Shown here piece by piece: positions 44,645-56,028 of a stretch of 64,000 nt of DNA; position 1 is the stretch's first letter; each line of letters begins with the position of its first letter. A program made the translations under genes and the position numbers. Source of the stretch: Liopterus haemorrhoidalis (lineage: Eukaryota; Arthropoda; Insecta; Coleoptera; Dytiscidae); assembly GCA_963971575.1 (NCBI GenBank), contig OZ020618.1:33706731-33770730 (forward strand), read 5' to 3'. Under the pieces are notes generated by a model, which worked only from the letters and a program-made list of their open reading frames with translations, did not search any database and had not been told where the DNA came from.

Positions 44645-45224
44645 GTAGAGCAGAGTGTTTATTTGAAATTTTATTTCAAATTTAAAAAGGCAGCAAGAGA
44701 AACACTTTAATTTTTTAAAACAGGTTTTGGAGAAGGTGATCTGTTTTGAAGTTGTCGGGCGTTTTAAAGATGGTAGAAATGAAATCAAAAATAAATTGAT
44801 TTCATTTATTTTTTTTAAGACCGACGAAAAACTTATCCATGTTCACGAGTAAATCCGTACTAATCAATGACTGATTGAGAGAGACTGAAGAAGTAGGAAT
44901 ATCATTCAACTTTTGTCAACGCACCAGGTAACATTTCCCATAGGCTTCGGCAGTTGTTAGCGAAGAAGTCTCTCTCGTTCCCGAGCCACCATATTCACCT
45001 GGCTTTGCACCGTGTGACTGTGTTTTGTTCCCAAAATTTAAGATTTCCATAAAAATACGTCGTTTTCAAACTATTAGAAATTATTATTAAAAAAATAAAA
45101 TAAAACTGATAGAACAGGGTTTCCAAAAAGTGCCTACAGAATGTATTTACAGAAGTGAAATCGACGGTGGTAGCGATGAATAGCCGCAAAAGGGCAGTAT
45201 TTCGAAGCCGAGGTGGAAATATGA
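44645..45224 (+). pseudogene. mariner transposase relic with internal deletion
   Basis: N-terminal reading VEQSVYLKFYFKFKKAARET then FKTGFGEG corresponds to the first helix-turn-helix of mariner transposases (EQR--LKF--KLGK-A-ETL). Stops are frequent. After a deletion removing the first two catalytic residues, EPPYSPGFAPCDCVLFPKFK at about 44980 carries the third catalytic Asp of the DD34D triad (PPYSPDLAPCD). Next is IRRFQTIRNYY and, in shifted frame, the C-terminal AAKGQYFEAEVE and a stop at 45222. TIRs were not identified. Confidence 0.75.
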
Positions 45225-45565
45225 GCCCACAGCCACCACGACTACGAGAGAGGGCAAAAGTTTGGGAACACAGAATGTATAATAGAAAGGGCGTATGATA
45301 CCAAGCGCTGCCATTGTTTCGAAGGTGATAATTTAAATGTAAAATAACTTCTTATTAATGAAGTTTTATGATACTAGTCTATTTTTTTTTTTTTTTTATC
45401 AAAGTACGATAATAACTACTTATTTTCAAAAAAACTAAAAATTTTTAAACAGCACTCTTCGTCAATGCATGGTGACATATGAGCAATACGGTACTGTGTT
45501 CAATAAATATGATAACAATTCAAATTTCTTACGTTTGAATAAACCTTAGAATCATAACGTGTATA

Positions 45566-46310
45566 ACTGTGCAATTCGGCATAACTGTGCAGTGTTAACT
45601 TTGTGTCGTGCAAGTTTTTTGTCACGTGACCACTGTGCAGTCTGTGCAAGAAAGTCAAAGACGAACGCTTTGTTCAGATTGTGCAGTTATTCAAACTATT
45701 ATTCTAACCCTAAACTTTTTTTGTGAACAAATGAATTATATGTGTGTGATTATATGAAGGCTGTCTCCTGCTAATTGTTTTGTACGATATTATATAAATG
45801 GCGCATGAAGGTTTTGCGATGCTTTTAAGTAACATAAAAGAAATTTTATTTGATGAGGAAGACAATTCAGAAAAATTTTCCAAACCAGAAAATATTTTGG
45901 AAAAAGTGTTTGAGTATGCAAAAAGTGTTGTTCCAAACATGACTACAAATCAATTTAAAGTTCATTTCCTCTTGTATCCAGAAAATTTTAAGTTGTGAGG
46001 TTCATATACTATGAACTTAAGTCACTAGGTCTATACTATTTATTTTGCAAATGCTGCAGGCATAAATAATGATATCTTGATTGTTTTCACTCATATTGTT
46101 TTGTAGAAATAATAACTTTGTATTTTTACCGCGAAAAACACCATTGCACAGACTACCGCACGATCTGAACTTGTGACGATTATGCAACACAAACTGCACT
46201 GCACGAACGATCTTCGTGCACCACAAAGCACACAGAAACTTTATGACTAACGCTTCTCGTGTATATTATGCATAATGTGTAGATTATTAGCTTATGCCGA
46301 ACGCACCTCA
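45566..46310 (+). mobile_element. Probable PIF/Harbinger derivative carrying one transposase exon
   Basis: TTCGGCATAA at 45573 is inverted at about 46292 (TTATGCCGAACGCACCTC). Both flanks have GTGCAGT/TGTGCA-rich sequence. The exon at 45798 lies between. Termini beyond the TTCGGCATAA word are too diverged to define a target duplication. Confidence 0.45.
45798..45998 (+). CDS. Short ORF resembling the N-terminus of a Harbinger-type transposase
   Basis: 66 codons, unbroken, from MAHEGFAMLLSNIKEILFDE through ENILEKVFEYAKSVVPNMTT to NQFKVHFLLYPENFKL and stop. An acidic start followed by V-x(n)-M-T-x-x-x-F-x-x-H-F-x-x-x-x-x-x-F is the pattern just upstream of the HARBI1-like nuclease domain ('F--HFR-S---FE-L'). 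The protein ends exactly where the nuclease part would continue, so it is either a first exon or a truncated relic. Probability of a functional product is low. An unrelated small host exon is the alternative. Confidence 0.45.
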   Translation: MAHEGFAMLLSNIKEILFDEEDNSEKFSKPENILEKVFEYAKSVVPNMTTNQFKVHFLLYPENFKL

Positions 46311-46314
46311 AATT

Positions 46315-47564
46315 GTCAAATGAGGTTTATTTTATGATATTGAAATCAATAACTATATTTTAAAGTTTTTATATCGACTTGCGCTGTGAAAGCAATGGAT
46401 TAAATATTTTACATCAACTGCTGCTAACTGAATAACTATAAAAAATGTCAGTTTATCATGCATCCAATAAACTTTGTTGCCCCAATTGTAATAAAATCTA
46501 TTAACTTCATAATATGACCCATTTATTAGCTTATATTGTGTTTCGCCACGTTTCTCTTCGCCATTTGTGTTGTTTCGTGTAATGCATGATCTATTACATT
46601 TTTCATCTGTCGGACCATCTATTAGGGGGTTTTCTTCCAGTATGCTTACCATTTACCTTGATATATTTGACGTATTTAAAGCCTTATAAACAAAGTCAAC
46701 AATATCCATCCGTTTAGCACAGAGGTTTCTAAGAGCTTAAAATTTATTAAAAAAATTACAAGTAATATGATAGGAACATCATACCTCTACTGTACTTTCA
46801 CAACATGAAAAAAGAGTAAACTTGATACCGGATTTAAGTTTCAAAGGTGAATAGTTAAACACTATAGAAAACTATTTTTTCTGGAGGATATTAAACGATA
46901 GCAGAGATTCACAAACTTTGTTCCGTGAAACACTGGTATATCCTGAGATATGAACAAGTGTTAAAAAATCATATTAATAATAAAAAAAATGTAAATATAA
47001 GTAAGTGTTTCATCTCCCGAGAGAAAAACCAAATACGCAGAAAAAATAGTTTTGTAATAAAAAAAAGTTTAGAAAAAGTAAAGGTACCTTTTGTCGGTCC
47101 GCGAATGAAAAACGTTGAAAACTGCTGATTTATACTTGAAAGAATTCTTTCTGGAGAGATTTGGAGTGTCCAGCATTTACTACTAAGATCGACCCGACTT
47201 GCTGGCGTTCTGATCTTATAGGACCGTATTTGTAACAAATTCAGCATACTATTAAGACATTTTATTACCCACGAGGTTGAATTGCGACTCGTAAGCGTGA
47301 AAGGTTATATCATTTCTGTGGGACTCACTAGTTTCTTGGTATATTTTTACAAAATAGCTCTAGTTTTTTTTTGTTCTTGATCAAGTTCTTTGAAATTACG
47401 GAATTTACTTAAAATTGTAAATAAATAAATACATTTTGTCAAAAACTCGAGGATGCGGTAAATATAAAATTAAATTTTGGGGGGCCTTTGCACAGTTAGG
47501 TGGGCATACGATGAATAACTATGAATATATACATACATAAAAAATTCAATTTATTGGTGTACAC
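46315..47564. other. Unassigned spacer
   Basis: The ORF at 46353-46652 (minus) has no recognisable motif. A weak pair of hAT-like ends (CAGAGATTCACAAACTTT at 46906; AACGTTGAAAACTGCTG near 47112) lacks matching flanks. Confidence 0.35.
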
Positions 47565-47572
47565 GTGTTTAC

Positions 47573-48459
47573 CAGTGATGGGGAGTCGGCAGAAAAATTA
47601 ACGACTCCCGAGTCAATATTTTCGAAAACCAACTCCGACGTCCGACTCCTTTACTCGTAAATCGTGAAGTCTATTCCAAATGTTTAAGTGGAAATAAATG
47701 CAATTTTTATTTTCTTAAGTTATCACTTTTTAACGATCGAAGTGGGCTTTTGTTAAACAAAATTATAAAAAAAGCATCATTCAATCGTTAAAAGTTAGTA
47801 GATTTCAATATCTAGTTCTGCTTAAACGAAAGAAACAGACTATACTTACATTAAATATCTTGGATTGGGGTGAGCTGTTTTTATAAATAAGTCATTTTCA
47901 TTTCATCTTGAAATGTTGTTCGAATATATTATGTTTTTATTGTATTTTATGTACTTTCTTTTTCATAGTATGTCACCTTTTCCTTTTGACATTTTGATTT
48001 TGGCTGCCAACATAACACATGACATAATCACGAAGCTCGGTACGACTTGAGAAACTAAAAATCCAGTTTAGTTTCACTTAAACATAATAAACAGAGTATA
48101 CAGAAAAAGATAAAATGGATATGAGTAAAAATAAAAATCTTTACTGCCTCATCGTATTAATCTGTTAATACGAGTAGTATTAATCAAATTTTAAACTGGA
48201 AAGCATGAAGGAAACCGGGTAAAACCGGTATTGAATATTTTTAATTTCATTTTCGTTCTTGAACAGAGAACAAAATATCGTTCTTGTTTCCGTGCTTTAA
48301 AAAATTCTGGATATATGGTTATTTTACTTTAGTTTTTCGGTTTGTTCTCATCCTTGACAAAAATTTAATTAAAGAATCGGCAGTCGATAACTTTTTCCAC
48401 CTCCGACTCCTCCAAAAAGCTTCCACTCCTCGACTCCCGACTCCGACTTCCCATCCCTG
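47573..48459. mobile_element. hAT element carrying MITE A6
   Basis: Ends CAGTGATGGGGAGTCGG and CCGACTTCCCATCCCTG are inverted copies. Flanks GTGTTTAC and GTATTTAT agree at 6 of 8 positions. GACTCC/GGAGTC words are dense near both ends. No coding relic was seen. Confidence 0.72.
47669..47840 (+). mobile_element. MITE family A, copy 6
   Basis: Starts GTCTATTCCAAATGTTTAAG, ends AAACGAAAGAAACAGAC followed by TA. The central palindrome TTTAACGATCG...CAATCGTTAAA is preserved. Confidence 0.8.
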
Positions 48460-48460
48460 G

Positions 48461-49330
48461 TATTTATTTATTTATTTATTTATTTTACAGTTTTTTAGGA
48501 AAGCCAACAGTAGACCCTATAACTGGCTTCCACGAATTATTGTAATTGTGTTACATATCTTACAATTTTTTTTACATATTTGTACACATTAATTTAGATT
48601 AATAACAATAATATTAAAAAAAAAGAAAAAATAAACTACAATACGTATGTTTCTTAGAAATTAAATATTGGATTTTATTTTGTTTTTAAATTGTTGCAAG
48701 GGTAAGCTAAATAAGTCTAAATGTAGAAAAAAAATTATTATAAGTTGACATAAGTCTATTAATAGGTGAGTTTTTGTAACAGTTAGTGTGACATTTTGGT
48801 AATTTAAAAAGTGCGCTTGATCTGGTAGATTTAACGGAAGCTAAAAAGTTGATATTTGAAATAAATGATTGGGAATCGATTAAATTATTAACTATTTTAA
48901 AAAGAAATATCATATCGGTCTGGTATCTTCTGTTTTGTAAAGATTCGTAATTAAGTAATTGCAAGGTATTTAAGTAAGTAGAGTAGCCAATATTTAATTT
49001 GTAACAAACTGTAGACATGATTTTTTTTGAACAGATTCTATTAAATTAATATTTTTATCATACATTGGATTCCAAATGACTGAACAATATTCTAATTGAG
49101 ATCTAACTATGGAATTAAATAACAATGTTAAAGTTTCCTTCGTGTGAAAGGGCTTAGTAGATCTAATTACAAAACCTAAGAGTTTATAAGCCTTTTTTCT
49201 TATGTTGTCAATATGATCATTAAACAATAGCTTAGAATCGAAAAGTATGCCTAAATCTCTGACTGTTGTCTTGGTTATTAAATTTATACCATTTAAACCA
49301 TAGTTAAATTTCAATATATTCAATATATTT
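48461..49330 (-). mobile_element. 5'-truncated jockey/CR1-like LINE
   Basis: Minus-strand element whose tail is the (TTTA)n tract at 48461-48485, directly after the hAT terminus. It carries the end of the reverse transcriptase ORF. The 5' break near 49325 lies at ATTCAATATATTCAATAT. Confidence 0.7.
48707..49323 (-). pseudogene. LINE ORF2 C-terminal part, one frameshift
   Basis: Minus strand: VRDLGILFDSKLLFNDHIDN, then RKKAYKLLGFVIRSTKPF, LLFNSIVRSQLEYCSVIWNP, LIESVQKK. A one-base change near 49015 leads to LLNYESLQNRRYQTDMIF and LPKCHTNCYKNSPINRLM. The DLG(V/I)-FD-L-F--HI and R--LEY-S-(V/I)W-P blocks are the C-terminal connection region of jockey/CR1-type reverse transcriptases. Very few lesions, so probably a young insertion. 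Confidence 0.85.
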
Positions 49331-49429
49331 TTACGTTAGCATAAATACGCCTAGTGTAGAAACCCGAAGCAGTGCTGCAATAACGTGTTGGCTACGCTGG
49401 ATAGAAAAGTAAACATTATATTTTCTTAT

Positions 49430-49494
49430 TGGTAGGCCGCATAAAATCGTTCGGCGGGCCGTATTTATCCCACGAGCCGCGGGTTGCTGACCCC
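49430..49494 (-). mobile_element. Lone hAT terminus
   Basis: GCGGGTTGCTGACCCCTG is the complement of a typical hAT end (CAGGGGTCAGCAACCCGC). No opposite end was found. Confidence 0.45.
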
Positions 49495-49866
49495 TGTTCT
49501 GTACCGTTAATTATATCTGTCGAGGACTTTCTTTGATTCATAAGTGATCATTATGATTTATTTTGGCCACATCTACTATATTACATCCTGTGGTATTCTA
49601 TATCGTATATTATATCGCACAGCATTCTTTCCATAGTTCAGCTCTGATGAAGCAGCTAAAAAATGTAATTATAGTTATATTAAAAGAGTAGGAGTTTAGC
49701 AAGCACATTATTAATAACAAATATAATTGAGCTGCTCGGGTGTAGATAATGGTAACCAAGAAAAACATACTTTTGAGATTCTGTTTTTTGAATTTATTTA
49801 TTTTTTTTTGTTTTTTTTTAAACTTGCAGTTCTACGTACCTAACGTTTCTTGTATGGTATATTATC

Positions 49867-50593
49867 AGTAGAGATGGGATAAATAAGAACAAAAAATTCA
49901 AAAAAAAGCACTTAAAAAAAACTCAAAAATGTGTCAAAAAAGCACAAAAATGTAGCAAAGAAGCACAAAAATGTGTCAAAAAAGCATGGAGTTGAGTACA
50001 AAAAGCACCAAAAAAAAATATTAAAAAACAACGTTTGCAAAATAACGAAATTTATTTAAATAATACAAAAGAATTATATACATTCTGAATCTACATAGAC
50101 TTACATTAACAAAAAAATAAGGTAAAACCCTACTCCTGTTGAAAACAATTAACCACTAAATGTTGTTCTAAATGTTCCATAGTAAAATTTTGTCTTTTCT
50201 CACTTAAAATGTTCTTATAAGTGGAAAAGCTTCTTTCGACATCCACATTTGTTATGGGTGCGTGCTTAAATTTAGGTACAATCGATGTATCCATGTCAAA
50301 ATCATTGACAACTTCCCCACTTAAAATATTTGATATTTTTAATATGTCTGGAACCCCTCATTTTTGAAAAAAACTTCCTTTACTTTTGTTTTTACTGTTT
50401 CACCAATGTGTCCTGAAACAGCACAAGCAGCGTCTTTAAAGTTGTTTATTATTTTTACTAATTCAACTAAGGGCTTATCCTGCTTCTCAAAAAAGTAAAA
50501 AAAGTAAAAAATGGCATAAAAAACTTATTGCCAAATGAATCATTTCCTTCTAATTCGTACAAATATTCTCGCTGCTTTTAAAAATAAAAAAAA
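49867..50593 (-). mobile_element. hAT element remnant (right end and C-terminal gene part)
   Basis: The end CAGTAGAGATGGGATAAATA at 49867 is followed by four 22-bp tandem units of CAAAAATGTGTCAAAAAAG type, then the C-terminal part of a hAT transposase on the minus strand. Repeat E5 interrupts at 50594. Confidence 0.65.
50125..50510 (-). pseudogene. hAT transposase C-terminal dimerisation domain relic
   Basis: Minus strand: EKQDKPLVELVKIINNFKDA, AVSGHIGETVKTKVKEVFFK, then after a frame change VVNDFDMDTSIVPKFKHAPI, TNVDVERSFSTYKNILSEKR and QNFTMEHLEQHLVVNCFQQE. The 'hAPIT-VDVERSFS-YK-IL' block is the hAT dimerisation domain in its most conserved form. One frameshift near 50350 is visible. The catalytic core would lie beyond E5 and was not found. 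Confidence 0.82.
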
Positions 50594-51655
50594 TTGATGT
50601 GAAGTGTGAATTTTCACACATTTCAGGGTTTTGCAGGTATTTAATAACTGAATGATGATTATTTGGGATGCCAAAACAAATTTTATGTCAAAATATTTTT
50701 TTATGAATTTTAATTCGAATGCCTAATACCATTATTTAAGTTTCTAAATATGTGCAGTATTTTTTTTACATAGCAAGGTTCATTAAGATTTTGAAAATTG
50801 CGCCTATGGCTTCTATTGGTTGCTTAAATCATTAGCCCCGCCCTCTGATTTCGTATACATCAAACAGAATTAAATTATAATTTCAACACTTCCCACTGGT
50901 TATTAAATTTACGCTTTTAAAAATTAAATGCAACATTTACCAAAAAATAACTACAATTTTGACAAAATAATTTAAACAAAAGAAAACTGCAAAAAAAAAA
51001 AAACAAAAAAATTAAAATTGACAGGATTCGAACTCTAGTTTGCAAGTTACCTGCTTCACAAATTAGAAAACCAATGACTAAACGCACATCGCTATGCGCG
51101 CTGACGTATCTACTTGGTTACATAGCGAATTAAATATTTAACATATTTTGGTTAAAAACGCAAAAAATGCATTATTTTCCGAAAACATAATCTGATCAAA
51201 AATTCCTGTTGTACTATTCCGGTTCATACCAATATACATTACTTAGAATTTTTTCAGATTTTTAGTTTAAACCATCTGGGCTACAGGGTGTGGGACAAAT
51301 TTTTTTTTTGCACAATTTTGACAAAAATCGCGTCAAAATAATTTATTTTGCAAAAATAAAATTTTGATCGTTAATCCACGTACTAAGGGCTTTCATTTGA
51401 TACCCTACTCAGAATTTAAAAAATTTATTTTTTTTTCGATGAGCACATATTTGTTTATATTTTTAGGGGGATATGTTTTTTAGATGTTTTAGTATTTTTC
51501 CTATGTGCGGGTCAAAAAGTTGTACAAGCATGCCAAATTTCAACTCTCTAGGTTTAGCCGTTTGGCTACAATTTTTACCGAACAGACAGACAGACAGACA
51601 AACGACAAAATGACGGTATAAGGGTTTTTTGGTCATACCTACAAAATCTTAAAAA
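50594..51655 (+). mobile_element. Repeat family E, copy 5 (long form)
   Basis: Starts TTGATGTGAAG and GTGTGAATTTTCACAC, then AGGGTTTTGCAGGTAT. It ends with (CAGA)n at 51583, ATACCTACAAAATCTTAAAAA. About 85-90% similar by eye to E1 over its length, including the tRNA-like segment position. It sits inside the hAT relic. Confidence 0.8.
51022..51100 (-). other. tRNA-like segment inside repeat E5
   Basis: Minus strand TTTAGTCATTGGTTTTCTAA (A-box-like, with a possible TTAG/CTAA D-stem) and AGAGTTCGAATCCTG (good B box), about 45 bp apart. TTGCAAACTAG before the B box is shared with E6. Degenerate; not a functional tRNA. Confidence 0.5.
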
Positions 51656-51659
51656 GCAT

Positions 51660-53825
51660 ATGCTTAAAATCCGGTCTCTAATTATCAGGAATAGCAGTTA
51701 ACATGATTTACATCCATATTTTAATTTATAAGAAAATGTCACATAACTTTGTTTGCACCCCAGTAGCTCACTTAATAACTATAGCAATATCGTAACTTCA
51801 GTGAAATCAGAACGTGATTATCCACTTTATGCAATGTCGAATTATCATAGGACTTTTCAATTTGACTGCTCTTGATATTTCAATTAGAGTTTATAGGTAT
51901 CGTGAAGCTGCCTTTTAAATAGAACAAATGATAGGGTACTTCTTAGTTTAGTTTAGTTAGTTGTTCCATGCGTAACCCTTACTGACAAAGAATGAATTAG
52001 TTTAAAGTATTGAGATTGACAGACAAGGGAAAACCTTTCAATCTAACTTGACACAGTATTTATAATAGCACTAATGGAAAACGTGTGGAAAAAATAGCAA
52101 TATAGTGAGTGACGTACGAAAAAATGACTTTATCTAATCCACATATGTGCTTTTTGCTTGGATTTTGTTTGTTTATACGAGTGTTGTATATTTGTCTTAA
52201 AGTTATATGTTTATTTGCTGGCGTGAAATTTCATTCCTAGTAATCACTTAACAAAATTTCGGCGAGCTATATATTTACGTATTACATAATTAGTTTATAT
52301 ATTGCTCATTAAATATTATAATAATATCATACCTTGCTGTGGTACTATATAAATACAATAATGCAAATATTCAGTTTGTTACGCATTACGGTTTTATGAT
52401 TTATGGTTTCATGGTTTATTGTTATGGTTTCAGAGTATTATTGAATAACATAATTACCATATGTTATCATCGATATTTTAGACATTTCCAACCCTTATTA
52501 AACAATTGCCTAAATTAATTTTAGTATTTGATTAGTTAGGTATTTACAAAAAACATATAATCTATAAAATCATGTTCATAGTGACTTATACTAAACTATA
52601 CTTATTTACTGTATTTATTTTTATTTATTATAAATATTTACACCTTCTTGCTATGTTCATCAGTCCACTACGCATATAGAAAATTCACGACCGGTACCTC
52701 ACTACAGAAATACATATGTAGTTGAAACATTTATTTTTGGTAAAGGATTAATATTTTAAAATAACTCCACAGAAAAACGTAATTATTTAACATGAAATAA
52801 AACAAAAAAATTAAATGTCAGAGTTTCTTTTCGTTCTCTAATATTTGTACGAAACGACAGATATGACTCTCCTCTTTTATGTTTTTACAAACGACCACTA
52901 GATGGCAATATTGAAATGTGTCATTACTATATTCGTAAAATTTGACATTCGTTATTGTGAAATCAGTAGCAGCTTATAAATTGACCGAGTAGTTTGTTGA
53001 CAGTGAGCGTTTAAAAAACCAAGTTTGTTAAAAAAATAGATTTTACAATGTGGGAGCGGTAATTTCAGAAATAAAATTTCATTATTATTAAAAATAAAAT
53101 TATTCAATTAGTTGATAATATTCAAATTATTTAAATATAAAAACTAATCTATTTTAAGATAAACATCCTCGAAGTTTGGCTGTGTTATCAGTGACTGTAT
53201 TTTTTTAGTTAAATGTTGAAAGACAGGGGTACAAATTTACGATCGTATATTATATGATTTGTTTAAAATATTGTCAGCGTTTATCTCAAGTACATAGGCG
53301 AATGTTACACAGATGTTGATATACGACCATATATTTTCAGTGATATGGAATTCGTAGTTAATTAGAATCAAAATTAATTAGTTGGGTTTATGAATTATTG
53401 GGAATAAAAATATGAGTCTTTAAGATAAGGTAAAGGGTTTTGTTGTTAATTGGAGAGCTGATTATTTCCACAAAAATGGGGTTCAGAGATCAAATTATTA
53501 GTTTTAAGAAAAGGGCTGGGAAAATCTTGTGAGAGACAAGAGGAGTCGTGAGTAAACCATAACCGGAGTCGGACGAACCTTTTAAGCAATTTTGGTTGAG
53601 GAACCCGGTAGCGTGTAGTGAACCAGAAGTATTCTGGAAGTATTGAGGACAGTTTTGATGAATTTAACGAACCTAGATAACGGGTTTAACACTGTTAGTA
53701 TTGTGAAGTGTTTAACGGCTTGTGAAGTACTTAAGAAACTTATGTGGTGCACGGTGGTTGTGAGGTTTTTGTGGAGTGTCTCTCATGGGATTTCGTAGTC
53801 AGCATCTTGTAATTGTAAGTTCTAG
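51660..53825. other. Long unassigned region
   Basis: No ORF over 60 codons and no repeat boundary was recognised in 2.1 kb. A TTATGGTTTCATGG-like short repeat lies at 52390-52435. It is one of the few stretches not obviously transposon-derived, so conserved non-coding host DNA is possible. Confidence 0.35.
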
Positions 53826-53827
53826 TG

Positions 53828-53900
53828 CAGTGTTTCTCAATCATTTCTGGCCTGGGACCCCCCAAAATTATGTAAATTTGTCTGCGGCCCCCCTATATTA
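53828..53900 (+). mobile_element. Lone hAT terminus
   Basis: CTAGTG followed by CAGTGTTTCTCAATC, like the left end at 36257, then GGCCTGGGACCCCCC. No right end was seen. Confidence 0.45.
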
Positions 53901-54004
53901 TGGTGTATCAAGATAATGGCAACATGAGTTTTTTCGAAAAGGCGACGTGTGAGCAAGTTGGGAAAAATTTTAAACTAAAATTTATCCACAAAATTGGATG
54001 GTAG

Positions 54005-54231
54005 AAGGGGCGGCGTTAGCTCTTAAAATCTGGGGTGGGCAGACAAATTTTGAGTAAAATTTGGGAGGGCCAGGAAATATTTTTTTATCGTTTACATATG
54101 AAAATACAAGTAATGACCTAAAAAAAAGGTCCTCACTTCTAAAATATATTTTTTCCAAGCAATTCTAGGGGGCCAACTGGGTGCCAGAGCAACTTTTAGG
54201 CCCCCCTGACCCCCCGCTAGCGCCGCCACTG
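54005..54231 (+). mobile_element. hAT MITE with perfect 8-bp target duplication
   Basis: The right end GCTAGCGCCGCCACTG is the inverse of CAGTGGCGGCGCTAGC; the left end is AAGGGGCGGCGTTAGC. Flanked by GATGGTAG at 53997-54004 and 54232-54239. 227 bp, non-coding, with one AAAAAAAAGGTCCTCACTTC word. Confidence 0.88.
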
Positions 54232-54239
54232 GATGGTAG

Positions 54240-54690
54240 TATTGAAATTTTCCGGGAAAACCCGGAAGTACAGGATATCAAGGACAATTTCGAATTTTTA
54301 AAAGGGAAAGTATGTCATATTGGATATCTTTGGATAGAGCTTTTCAACAGCTTTCCTTAAACATTTTTTTAATATCTTTTACGGTTGACAAAAAACTGTG
54401 ATATTTTTAAATGACGATTATATTCCCTATGACTTGAAAGTAAAGTATTTTTATTTACAAGTGTTCAAGGTGCCTTCCATTTTAATTTAAACACATTCGC
54501 ATCCTTACTCTTGAGTTATCTGTAGCTCGGAGAACAATTAAAAAAATATATAATAAAAAATATTGCACTTACAAGTCGTACCTACTTCAAAGTACAACTT
54601 GAAAATACTTGAAGTACCTCCAACGCGAACCATTGTCAGAGAAACCCATCAAACGACACATACAATTTATTTGACCTTGATATAGTCTTC
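54240..54690. other. Unassigned spacer
   Basis: No recognisable feature. Confidence 0.4.
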
Positions 54691-54695
54691 TTATA

Positions 54696-55244
54696 GTCTG
54701 TTTCTTTGGTTAAAGCGGAACTAGATTTTCAAATCCAGTAATTTTTATCGATTGAATGAAGCTTTTGATCATTTTGTTTATACTATATCTCTGAAAGACT
54801 GATAGTAATAAATCATTTTGTCAGGCAGTTACCAGTGGCGTGCACATTTTAAACATGTTTAAATTGGTTTTGTGTATTTCTATATTAATATTTATCATTT
54901 TATTAAACGCGCGCCTGTGACCATATGTATCATATCATTAAACACACCCCTGTGACCATTTTTTTCCTCAAAATTTTATGGTCACATTTTTATGGCCTAT
55001 TGTGTTTAACCCTAGTTCGTATTCCCATATACTATGTGCGGCACACTCGGTTGTTTTTAACAATATTTCGTTTCGAACTATTCATATTTTGTGGCTTTTG
55101 TTTTACCGCTTCTGTGTGATAATACAATAACTTTTTACAAATAATAAATTTTTTACTATCAGTCTTTCGGAGATAGAGTATTGTAAAAGCCCATTTATTC
55201 ATTATAAAGTTAGCTAATGACAACTTAAACGTTTGAAATAGCCT
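54696..55244 (-). mobile_element. MITE family A, copy 7, split by MITE B
   Basis: The left half GTCTGTTTCTTTGG, AAAGCGGAACTAGATTTTC runs to GATCATTTTGTTTA at 54780. The right half resumes GTAAAAGCCCATTTATTC at 55183 and ends GTTTGAAATAGCC. Removing 54781-55180 restores a normal-length A element. Confidence 0.85.
54781..55180 (+). mobile_element. Tc1/mariner-type MITE B, copy 2
   Basis: TACTATATCTCTGAAAGACT at the left, AGTCTTTCGGAGATAGAGTA at the right, TA before the left end (TT after the right). 400 bp, homologous over its length to the complement of 32535-32932. Confidence 0.88.
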
Positions 55245-55249
55245 GTAGA

Positions 55250-56025
55250 TTAAATGAATTGTCAAATAAGAATGTTAGATATAATAATAAATAAAATATT
55301 TATTTTATTTATGTTATGAAAGGTATATTTTATGAATATAAATATAAGATACTCGTATTTATAAATATGAATAAGAGAAAGATTGAGTGCATTTTTATTA
55401 TATTTTCATGTTTCGATCTTGTATGACTATAAAAGGTAGCCCTCGTATATGCTAGATTATATAGTTTCGTTACCTTCCGAAACTACACAGTCAGTTACGT
55501 GACTAAGATCATTTAGGGCCCATGACGGTTATTTTATTTATTTTTTTGACAAACCTATTACGGACCAATGAAAATTTTGCGGGGTGTGGGCAAAGAAAAA
55601 ATCAGTTACGCCACTGTCAGGGGTCAACTCAGCGTAAAGTAATTTATATTTAGAATGAGTATTTTAGTAGAGTTTTTTTCTTCTTCTTTGGGTAGGTAGT
55701 TCGTTCTTTTTTTTTTTTTCTTGTCGATTAATTCAACCTTTTTTTTCGTCAGTATGGTTCTTCATAAAGTAAATAATAAGAACTTTTGGCCTTTCTGTGC
55801 TGCCGACCCATAGACTAGTCAAAACATTGCCGGGACCTGGATAATCATCTCTTCGAGTTTGACCCGGTTGTCTCCTGGTTTTGACCCAGGTTCAGGGTCA
55901 CTTGAAATATGAAACATTTAAATTATTCGAGCTCACGGGACCGACCCCCTCCCCCTATTTTTTGTTCCATTTGACTGTTTTCACTAAACATGAACATCCA
56001 TCATCTTTTCACTTTTCATCATAAA
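55250..56025. other. Unassigned spacer
   Basis: A lone hAT-like end (AGTTACGCCACTG) lies near 55606. Otherwise nothing was recognised. Confidence 0.35.
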
Positions 56026-56028
56026 TAA

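Noticed and set aside
46906..47130. hAT MITE suggested by two weakly inverted ends
   Set aside because: Flanking octamers (AACGATAG and ATTTATAC) do not match and the ends agree poorly.
52850..53820. Possible retroviral LTR or host promoter/first exon
   Set aside because: No paired repeat, primer-binding site, TATA-to-initiator arrangement or downstream ORF could be demonstrated.
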